64,000 bases of DNA, from positions 1,635,501-1,699,500 of the forward strand of contig NZ_CP146516.1 in NCBI RefSeq assembly GCF_037081835.1, given 5' to 3'. The translations under genes and the position numbers were made by a program. This document shows, piece after piece, positions 7,782 through 19,700 of the stretch (positions within the stretch are counted from its first letter, which is position 1; each line of letters opens with the position of its first letter). This stretch comes from Spirobacillus cienkowskii. Its GTDB lineage: Bacteria > Bdellovibrionota_B > Oligoflexia > Silvanigrellales > Silvanigrellaceae. Under the pieces are notes generated by a model. It did not search any database. It saw nothing but the letters and a program-made list of their open reading frames with translations, and was not told the origin of the DNA.

Positions 7782-10700
7782 AGCCTGGCGAATTGCATCC
7801 TCAATCTTTTTCTGCATTTTGCCGAGGTAGTTTTTTCCATTTTCTAGGACTTCATCCACGCCCGGAAGTTTTTTAACGCCTTTCCACGTTGTGGTTCCAA
7901 CTTTTGTAACCACAAGGCTAGAAACGTAATCTATGCCTTTTTCCTGAACCAACTGCTCCCAGGTTTTTTTGCCATTGCAAACATCTTCAATATCTTTATA
8001 AAGCTCGTAGCCAGTGTAAACTTTGTCTAAAATAGCTAACCCAGTAATAGCAATTGGAATAAGAAATAACGCATTATTCTCTGTTTCCAACCTCGCACTG
8101 GTCATCGCAGCATTGGGATCGCCAAGCCCTGCGGCAGCAGACATGCCCGCTACCAACGAGGTCACAATGTTGATGCGATTTTCTCTCTCAGCAGCGCTGA
8201 GGTTTTGTGTGTCTTCAAGGCTTGAAAGGGCGGTATTGATGAGTACCCCTGATGCGGCACCAAACGCTCTGGAACCGCAGCTATCGCCCATGGCTCCTGC
8301 GGCGCAGCCTAAAACAGCGTGCATGGCTGTGTGCCCAGGGCTGCCTTCGCCTCCCAGTAATGGGGCAAGTTCTTTGATTTTTTCGGCACCGATGCTTTGT
8401 AAATAATTGGCCGCAAAACTTTGCACAAGCTCCGTTCCCGTGGCACTGAGCTTGCCTGTAAACGCTGCGGCAAGTGCTGTGGCAACCTGACGGTATTCGC
8501 CCCCTGGTGCCCATTTCGCAGCAGATTCGTATTCTTGTTTTAATTGTTCTATGTATTCGGGTGGGACTGTGTCGCTATTTTTAAGAGCATGTTCTAATTC
8601 TTTCTCTTTTTGCTCTGCTTCTTGCCCTCTATTTGATATAAATGTGCCAAACTCTTTGCCAAAATCGTTAACGATCCCAATTTTTAACCGAATTTGCTCT
8701 TCGTCAAATATCTCATCTGCTTTTTGATGGGCGGTGCGGCTATCGCGATGCAAACTTGTTTGTATTTCTTCTGCCGTTTTTCCGGTAAGTGCCAATTGCT
8801 TTTTGTCATTGCGGATTTCAAGCACGCCTTCGTCTATTACGCTCCGGGTGACGCTTGAAATTTTCTTGCTACCTGGCAAATATTGCGGTGGACTTACTGA
8901 AAGCTTGTCGCCTACGCTAAAGCCCCCACCAATATGCTTGACGTCGTATTCCGCTTCGTTTTTGAGATCGACAAAATCTAGCGTCTCTGTTGAAAACTTA
9001 TTGAGTTTCTTATCTTTAGCCTCTTGGTTGCTCGCTATCATACCCCCTACTAGCTGGGTATGACCCCCTACATCAACTTGATAGCCTCCCGATCCTGCTA
9101 AAAAACCCGATTGCGTGATCACGCTCTTGTAGTTGCTGGCCATGTCGGTCACGCTGCCATTTACGCTCGCTTCCTGAGCCCCTACACACGCTGGAGGAAT
9201 ACACGCGCTTGCCGATACTCCAAACGAATACTCCTCAGAATCGTGGGTTTTGCTATCTTGCAGGCTTTCTATGTGCAAATTACCGGCTATATCTGCCTTA
9301 ATAAACTTGCCTTTAACTTGAGCGCCTTTTAACGTGGTATCCCCTCCTGATACCACTTCTACGCCCTGTTTCCCTTCTACTATTGTATCAACATGCTGAA
9401 TTTCACTGCTTTTGCTCCAACCTTCTCCTCCCGATACTCCTGCTTCAATCGTGAATCCTGTGCTTTTTCCTGCATTCGCACCTATCCCTAACTCCCAACC
9501 CGAATTCCATTGACTGCTCCGTCTCTCTGTGGTTTTTTGTGCCGCCTGCATTAAAATATTGCCTTCGGCCTCCAGACGAATTTTACCTTCCGCTTTGAGA
9601 TCACTGCCCGAAAGATCAATGCTGCTTTCCTTGCCCGCTCCCCGTGCCTGAACAATGAGATTGCCTTGTGTGTAAATCCCTGATTTATGAACTAGCGTGC
9701 TTTCGGTTACTGAGCTTTGCCCTGACTTGCTCTGCCCGATTGTATATTTAACCTTCACGCCACCTAAGTCTTTAGGTGATTTCTGCAACGCATCAACCGC
9801 ATTTTTGGCCGCTAAACTATTAGAAAGTAACGCCAACCCTTTAAAGCGGTCGTCTTCCACTTTGTTCATGTTCTCGGCTGTGCGCACCACGCCCTGTGCT
9901 GCTCCCACTACGGGGTTGGATGCCCCGAACGACAATCCACTGGTTTTTTGTGACGCGGAATTCTCTTCAAGTACTGTCGAAATACCTGCTTCTGTTTTTA
10001 CCTTTTCTGCAAATATCCCTACATCGCCTAGCGCCGAAAGTTTGCTGCCCCCTGTTTGGCTAAAGGTATTGCCTGCATCAATCACAAGCGTGCCAAAACG
10101 ACTCCCTACCTCAGAAGATGCAATTAAATTTTCTTTGGTTTTGTTACCTTTGTCTTTCTCTTGCTTGCCTATTGTAAATCCAAAACGACCTTCACTTGCA
10201 AATATTCCCGTTGTCCGCGTTGATTCATGAAACGATGCGTAGGTTTGTTCCGTTGCGGCTTCAATAGAAACATTGTTACCCGCTTTCAAAACTGTTTTTT
10301 GATCAGAAGCTATTTGACTTCCAGAAACTAAAATATCGCCTTTCTTTTCGCCACCTTTACCAGCTTGCAAAATAACCGAATTACCGCCTATTTTAGAACC
10401 ATAAACCCCGTCTCTTTCGCTTTCCCCCTGTGTTGTTGTGGTTTTGCTGCTAAATATTCCATCATTGGTTGATTTATTATAACTATAAGAGCTGCTTTTT
10501 AAACTCTCTGACAACACATCAATTTTATTATCTGCATAGAATTTTGCATCTCCATGCACGGCTGTAATTGCAGAACCTTGTAATAATATATTTCCTGATT
10601 TTGAATTCGAATCTGTGTTATTTTCACGTTCAAAAGCATTAATGATAATTGAATTTCCAGCTGTAACCTTACCACCAACTATTGTTTCTGAATATTTTTT

Positions 10701-13700
10701 ATCTACCCCTTCTCCTTTTGAAAAATGGTATTCATCATGAGTGCGTTTGGTATCTTTAACACCAGTTATTGTGACATTAGCGCCTTGAATAATAACATTT
10801 TGATTAGGATTAAATTTTCTTTCTTTTTCAGGAACATTAGCTTGGTCATCATTAATTTCTACGCCTTTGTAATTTACATTATTTTTTGCTACAATTATAG
10901 AATTGCCGTCGCTAATTTCTTTGCCAACGTGATGCGTAACGCTATTTTCTTCAATTCTTTGACTAGACGAATGAAAAATCATACCTAAAAAATTAGATGT
11001 TTTATTATTAGTAATTAACAATTCTTTTTCTGTAACCGCAGCTTTGGCGTTAATATCTCTGCCTGCTTCTTGCCGTGTTTCATTTTTAGAATAAATATTT
11101 GCACCAATTTTATTGATATCTCTGCCGGCAATAAGCTTTACAGTATCGCCAGAAACAGTAGCAACTCTATCTACCCGTGTGTTTTTTTGTTTTTGGCCAT
11201 TCACAATAAAATATTCATCCATTGCTTTTGTTTCAATATGAATATCGCGTTTGGCATTGAGAATTATGCTACTATTATCACCAGAACCTTTAATATCTCC
11301 AGAAATATTTTTAATATCATTGAGTGCTTGTAAGGTTAAACTATTTGCAAAAATTGAGGCATAAGGATTGTTAACAATGTTTTCGGCTTCAATTTTACCA
11401 CTACCAATATACATGCTGCTTGTGTTATTAAAGTCACCCGAAATTTTTAAATCGACTTTACCAAATATCATGAGCGAGCCATTGGATTTTAAATCTGTTT
11501 TTAACAAATTTTTTACATTCACAACAACCTGATCAACATCTTTATTAACATCAATTATTAAATCAGACGTTAAAGTTGCCATTTGCTCGTCACTCAGTTG
11601 TGTACCTGGAGTGATTTGAAAGTTTTGGGCAACCATTTTTCCTGAGTTTAAAAGATTTTGAAATTTATACTCGTTTTCTTGATAGTTTGTTAAAAATTGC
11701 TGGCCTGTTAATACCACAGCCTGATCACCCAATTCTCTTTTAGAATCAAACTGATCACCATAAATCTTTAATTGCCGCTCAGGATTGAGCTGTAATTTTT
11801 CTGTGTATTTATCGTGAGATAAAAATTTATTATATTCTACATAGGTTGGATTATTTTCTATTAAGTAACGATATCCTGGCGATTTTCTAAAATCAAAATA
11901 CCTGCTACCAGGCATTGATAAACTTAAATTAACATCCATAGGATTTAGCGCGTTTCGAGAATAAAAATCTATTGATGAAGAGTTATGATTGTTAAAATTA
12001 ATAGTTGTAAAATCTATTCCTTTTGCAATAGGAACATCAACTTTATCTAAAGTTACTGATGGATTTAAAGAATCATGTTGAATAGAATATTTTGTATTTA
12101 AAGCTTCAAAATTATTTTTTGATTGTGGGATAACAACTGGGTCAACATTAACTTTTTCATTATCAGGCAGCTTTGTATCGCTAAGTTTTACTCCATCCAT
12201 AGGATGAAGCAGTGAATTGTTTTTGTCTCTTAGACTCGAAAGCGCAACACCATTTACAGAGCTAGATTCTGGATTATCAATATCAAAATTTGGCTTTTCC
12301 GTCGTTGGTATTGCAAGTTGATGAATACCTTTCTGTTCTTGAGAAAGTGTTTCTTGATGTGTTGCAATTTGCAAATTTTTTAATACAGGTAATGAAACAG
12401 AATCAATCGAACGTTTTTCAACAAAAGATGCGCCATCCCGCGATACATCTTTTTTATAATTTTCTTGAGTGGTTTCAACACTACCTAAACTTGGTCTGTG
12501 CGCAGAATCGGTTAATGGATTTACTGCAATTTTATTTTGATTATCAAAATAACTTGATGTATTAACCACCGCTCCAGAAATATTGGTTGCTTCGGCCAAT
12601 GGTTTGATTTCGCCTATTTTGTGTTGGTCGTAGTGGTTCGTTTTTGTTTCAAGATCAGAACCGTCTGTAAAAAGATTGCCAAAAAGATCCCAAATACTCT
12701 TTGGCCACTCATATATATCATCTATTTGCACGCGATCTGTTATTTTGTCTACAGAAATCAATTTTTTTGCATGGTATTTTTTACCAAAATAATATTCGTC
12801 TTCAGTTTTTAAAATATTGTCAATTTTAATTTCAGTATCTTTATTGTACTCATTAAAATTATGCGCAAGATTTTGATTTTCGTTTAAGTTAACATCAGGT
12901 CTCTTTTTTAAATTATCGTGTTTTGCACCTTCATCCATATCCATTGAATACCTTGAAGTGCCTGCTGCAGCTATTGTACTATAAAAATTACCAATATAAT
13001 TTTTAAAATTAATATCTCCACCAGATAAAATTTCTGATGGATTGCTATGTTGTTTTAAGGAATATGTATCGGTTTTTCTAGATAAAGTTCCTTTTTTTCT
13101 TTCTGTTAAGCCATCACGCCTTCCGGTTGTAAAAACCGTTTCCATTCCTGAGTTAGGTAAATTTTCAGGTTTACCTTCAATTTTTACTTTTTCAGGATCC
13201 ACCGCAGGCTTATTGTAAACTCTATCCACATCAAAATTAATAAATTTTTTTGCCACAATTTTTGTAGAAATATTTTCTAGTATGCTTGCAGTAAAGGTAA
13301 GGCCGCCTATGCTTAAAATTTGGCTGTTATTAACATTTCTAATTTCTTTGGCATCTAATTTCACTTCGCCCGATTCAGATGTTCCAACTATTTTTCCGCC
13401 CGCATCATTTTCAATTTCACCCGATCCTCTTTGTGCTGTTAAATTTAAATTATCACCAGAAATTCTTGAGGTATTTAAAATACGACTACCTGTTAAATTT
13501 ACAGATTTTCCATCTATTTTACTATAATTTTCAATACCTATAACAGCGTCTATATTTACAGAATCTGCAATAACTTTTGCTTGCGCATGGTTTGTAAAAT
13601 TATTGCTTGAAGTAATTTCTAATTTTTTTCCTACAATAATTTTATTATTACTTACGCCATTAGCACTAATTGTTAAAGTATTTTTTGCAGAAATTTGTGC

Positions 13701-16700
13701 ATTATTTATAAAATCATTTTTAAATTCTAACTCAGAATCACCTTGGCTAATAATTTTTCCTGCTACATTGCTTGAACTGGTTTTAAGAATTAAATCTTGA
13801 TCTGCAATAACAGTTCCAAAATCATTGCTAAAATTTTGTGATTCTATATTTATTGTATTTTGAGCATAAAGATTACCAGAATTATTATCTAAACTAGATG
13901 ATTTTATATTTAAATTACTTCCGCTATTAATTTTGCCACTATTGTTAGAAAAATTATTGTTACTCTCAATCTCAATATTGTTAAGTGCTAATATATTTCC
14001 ACTGTTGTTGTATAAATTATTTGCATTTAATGTTATAAAACCCAACGCTTTGATGTTTGCAGAGGTATTTTGTACTTCTCCTGTTGCATCAATTTTTATA
14101 TTATTACCAGAAAATAACGTACCAGAGTTATTATTAAATGACTGCGTTTGTAATGTTGCATCACCTAAAACATTAAATGAACCACTATTGTTATGAACAT
14201 TTGAAGAATTTAAGCTTAAAGAACTTGCAAAAACCTTGCCGTTATTTGCATTATCAAAATTGCCAGATCTTATTTCTGCATTAACCTTAGAAATAATTGT
14301 ACCTTGAGTGTTATCAAATTGATTATTATTTGTGTTGATATCGAGTTTATTTTGTGAGTTGCCATTTTCAACAACAATAACTCCTTCTTTGTTAATAATT
14401 TGGTAACTGTCTGATTTTAAATAACTCCCACTATAAATAATTCCGTTATTATTATAAACATCTCCAGATGTTATATCGAGGCTTGTACCAGCATGAATTC
14501 TGCCCATACTTGTATTAGTTAAAGATTCTCTCTTTAAATTTATGGTTACATAGCTTTTCCCAGCAATAACACCAGCACTATTGTTAAGCTCTCCACTATG
14601 AATTTCTAATTTGTTATCAGCAATAATTTTTCCAGAAGTGTTGTTTAGGGTGCTTGCAAAATTTAAATTTTGCGTATCACCAGATAAATTGCCATTATTA
14701 TTATTTAATGAATTTCCTGTTATACCCAATGCAGCGCTTGCATAAATAAGGCCACCTGTATTATTTATGTCTCCATTTTGAGCAATAATATTTACAGAAT
14801 CATTATGATTAAAAATTTTACCACTGATATTTTCTATATTACCACTATTAATTTTAATTTCATTGCGTGCTGCAAAACTACCAGAATTATTTTTTAAATC
14901 TCCCGTTGTAACTTTTAATTTTCCATGCGATTCTAAAGTTCCAGAATTATTATTTAATAAACCTTGCGACACAATTTCAGCATCACCTAATGATGCAATT
15001 GTTCCTTTAATGTTATCTGCAATTGTACCTGTAAATTTTAAAGTTTGTTTACTAAAAATTTCGCCGTTATTATTTAAAAATTTACTTGCAGTAAATGTAA
15101 CATTTTCGCCTTGAATTTGCCCTTTTGAAGAATTGTCTACACTTTTTGCAGTTATTGTTAAATCGCCTGAAGTTTTAATTTTACCGCCTACATTTAAAAT
15201 ATCTTGTGATGCGGTATTAATATTTAAACTTCTTGGAGTTGAAGCATTCGCATTGTGAGCAACAATTTCTCCTGCAGTGTTATCAATTTGTAAACTTTTT
15301 ACCTCAAACACTCCACCACTAAATAACAATCCTGTTTTGTTATAAAGGTAAGAAGAATTAATATCAGAATTTCCTTCCGCAAAAATTTTCCCTGTTTGAT
15401 TATTAAAAATATTATTTGCTGTAATATTAAGATTTTTTCGCGATAAAATTGTTCCATTATCATTATTAATGTTTTGCCCTTGAGTTTTAATTTTCATATC
15501 TTGCTGTGAGGCAATCAAACCCAATTTATTGTTTTCAACGCCAGCAAACAATTCTAGTTTTTCGTCTGCAACAATTTTTCCTTCTTTGTTGTTCACTAAA
15601 GAGCCAGATTGCAAATGCAGTTGTGTTGTAAATCCTAAAATTTCGCCTTCTGTGTTATCAATACTGCCGCTCTTAATTATTTGGTTGCCACTAGCAAGAA
15701 TTTTACCTTTATTGTTATTAATTTGTTGATTATTTGAATTGATTTCTAAATTAGCGCCAGGGTTGCTTGTAAATATTTTTCCACCTTGTGAATTATCAAT
15801 CTCGTGGCTTATAATTTTTGCGCTCAGTCCGCTTGCAATTTTACCAGATTGATTAATTAATTTTTGTCTTTGAGTATTAATATTAAGGGTTCCCAATGCC
15901 ATAATTTCGCCATTGTTATTACCCTTAACACCACCATCTAATTTTAAATTTTTACTCGCAACAACTTTACCATCGTTATTATTTAAATTGCTACCTTCCG
16001 ATAAATTTAAAGTAACAGATCCACCTTCGCTACTAGAATTATTTACATTTGCTGCCGTAATTGTGCCATTTGAGTTATTTACATTTGCTGCCGTTACAAC
16101 AATACTACCTTCTTTACTTGATATTTTTCCTTTATTGTCATTTATAATATCATGGTTTTTTGTATCAATTGTAATATCATTTTTAGCGGCAATAACTCCT
16201 TGTGTGCTATTTATTGCATGACTTGTGATTGTTAAATAATTATTAATACTGCCAATAGTGCCTTCGCTGTTTTTCAGCGCATGGCTTTCTAGTATCAAAT
16301 TGCCGTTGGCAATTATTTGCCCTAAATTATTATTAACAATTTCTTGTTGTGAATTTATTGTTAACGCACCTTGCGCTGATACAATTCCTTTTTCATTACC
16401 CGACACACCACCTTGTAATGTTAAATTATTACGAGCTAAAGCCTTACCAGAATTGTTAGTTAAATAACTGCCTTTTAATAAATTTAACACAATATCACTG
16501 CCAACAATTTCGCCTTGCGTGCTATCAATATTCTTTGCTGTGACGGTAACATTGCCTTCTTCGCTTAGTATTTTACCTTCGATATTGATAATATTTTGTG
16601 CGTTTGTGCTAACAGAAATATCTTTTTTCGCTACAATTTTACCTTGTGTGCTATCAATTTCATGACTTGTTATAGTTATTTCACTTTCAATGCTTCCAAT

Positions 16701-19700
16701 CGTTCCTGCGTTATTTTGTAGCGCATGGCTTTCTAGTTGCAGAGTGCTTTTAGCAACAATTTTTCCTGAGTTATTGTTAACCGCTTCTTCTTGAGAATTT
16801 AACGTTAACGTACCTTGCGCTGATACAATTCCTTTTTCATTATCAGCAACACCACCTTGTAATGTTAAATTATTACGAGCTAAAGCCTTACCAGAATTGT
16901 TAGTTAAATAACTGCCTTTTAATAAATTTAACACAACATCACTGCCAACAATTTCGCCTTGCGTGCTATCAATATTTGCCGCTGTGACGGTAACATTGCC
17001 TTCTTCGCTTAGTATTTTACCTTCGATATTGATAATATTTTGTGCGTTTGTATTAACAGAAATATCTTTTTTCGCTACAATTTTACCTTTTGTGCTATCT
17101 ATCAAATGGCTTGTAATTATAATATCGCTGTCAACACTACCAATTGTTCCTGAATTATTTTTCAGTGCATGACTTTTTAAATCTAACTTACTGTTAGCAA
17201 TAATTTCGCCAGAATTATTGTTTACTGCCTCTCCTTGAGAATTTAACGTTAACCCACCTTCGGCAATAATTTTTCCTTTTTCGTTACCTGCAACACCACC
17301 ATATAATTTTAAATCCTTACTTGCAGAAACTTTACCTTCATTATTATTTAAATTGCTACCTTCTGTTAAATTTAACGTAACAAATCCGCCAACAATTTCG
17401 CCTTGGGTGCTATCAATATTTGCCGCTTTAACGGTAGCATTGCCTTCTTCGCTTAATATTTTACCTGTATTATTATTGATATTTTGCGCATTGGTATTAA
17501 GAATCAAGTCTTGTTTCGCAACTATTTTGCCTGCAACACTGTTATCCACTTCGAGACTTGAAATTGTTACACCGGCGGCACTGCTGCCAATTGCGCCCGC
17601 TGTGTTGTGCAACGCTTGAGCTTCTATTTGCACGGCACTTTGTGCCACAATGCTACCCAAATTATTCACTAATTCTTGCCCTTGAGTATTGAGACTGAGC
17701 GTACCTTTAGCTACAATTTTACCCTCATTATTACCCGCAACTCCACCTTGCAATATTAAATTATTACGGGCTACAACCTGACCAGAATTGTTACTTAAAT
17801 AACTGCCCTTTAATAAATTTAATGCAACATCACTGCCAACAATTTCGCCTTGGGTGCTATCAATATTTGCCGCTTTAACGGTAACATTGCCTTCTTCGCT
17901 TAATATTTTACCTTCGATATTGATAATATTTTGTGCGTTTGTATTAACAGAAATATCTTTTTTTGCTACAATTTTACCTTTTGTACTATCAACAGCATGG
18001 CTTGTAATTATGATGTCACTGCCACCGCTACCAATTGTTCCTGCATTATTTTGCAGTGCATGGCTTTTTAAATCTAACTTACCGTTAGCAATAATTTCGC
18101 CAGAATTATTGTTTACTGCCTCTCCTTGAGAATTTAACGTTAACCCACCTTCGGCAACAATTTTTCCTTTTTCGTTACCTAAAAGACCGCCTTGTAGCAT
18201 TAAATCTTTACTTGCAACAACTTTACCTTCATTATTATTTAAATTGCTACCTTCTGTTAAATTTAACGTAACAATTTTGCCCGCAATTTCACCGCTGCTG
18301 TTATTGAAATTTGCCGCCTTAACAACAATATCTCCTTCTTTACTTCCTATTTTTCCTTTATCATTATTTGTAATATCATGATTTTTTGTATCAATTGTAA
18401 TATCATTTTTAGCAACTATTTTTCCATTTGTGCTATCTATCGCATGGCTTCTAATTATAATTTCACTGCCACCGCTACCAATTGTTCCTGCATTATTTTG
18501 CAGTGCATGGCTTTTTAAATCTAACTTACTGTTAGCAATAATTTCGCCAGAAATATTGTTTACTGCCTCTCCTTGAGAGTTTAACGTTAACGCACCTTCA
18601 GCAACTATTTTTCCTTTTTCGTTACCTGCAACACCACCTAGTAATGTTAAATTATTACGGGCTACAACCTCGCCAGAATTGTTACTTAAATTACTACCCT
18701 TTAATAAATTTAATGTAACATCACTGCCAACAATTTCACCTTGGGTGCTATCAATATTTGCCGCATTGACGGTAACATTGCCTTCTTCGCTTAATATTTT
18801 GCCTGTATTATTATTGATATTTTGCTCATTGGTATTAAGAATGAAATCTTTTTTCGCAACTATTTTGCCTGTAACACTGTTATCCACTTCGAGACTTGAA
18901 ATTGTTACACCGGCGGCACTGCTGCCAATTGCGCCCGCTGTGTTGTGCAACGCTTGCGCTTCTATTTGCACGGCACCTTGTGCCACAATACTACCCAAAT
19001 TATTCACTAATACTTGCCCTTGAGTATTGAGACTGAGAGCGCCTTCGGCAACAATTTTTCCTTTTTCGTTACCCGCAACACCGCCTTGTAGCGTTAAATC
19101 TTTACTTGCAATAACTTTACCTTCGTTATTATTTAAATTGCTACCTTCTGTTAACTTTAAAGTAACGAATCCGCCTCCAATTTCGCCTTGGGTGCTATCA
19201 ATATTTGCCGTTGTGACGGTAACATTGCCTTCTTCGCTTAATATTTTTCCTGTATTATTATTGATATTTTGCTCATTGGTATTAAGAATGAAATCTTTTT
19301 TTGCAACTATTTTGCCTGCAACACTGTTATCCACTTCGAGACTTGAAATTGTTACACCGGCAGCAGTGCTGCCAATTGCGCCCGCTGTGTTGTGCAACGC
19401 TTGCGCTTCTATTTGCACAGCACCTTGTGCCACAATACTACCCAAATTATTCACTAAGTTTTGCCCTTGGGTATTGAGACTGAACGCACCTTTGGCAACA
19501 ATTTCACCCTTGTTATTACTAGTCACACCTCCTTGTAATATTAAATTGTTGCTTGCAAAAACTTTTCCATCTTTGTTACTTAAATTACTACCTTTTGTTA
19601 AATTTAACTCAATATCAACTCCAGAAATTTGCCCAGAATTATTTTCAAGATTACTTGCATTTAATACTAAATCACCTTCAGCAATTATTTTTCCTTTTAC

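Noticed and set aside
15850-19620. Possible CRISPR array from regularly spaced repeats
   Set aside because: Repeat period is ~447 bp, the whole unit is conserved, and it lies in frame in cdiA; there are no short repeats with unique spacers.
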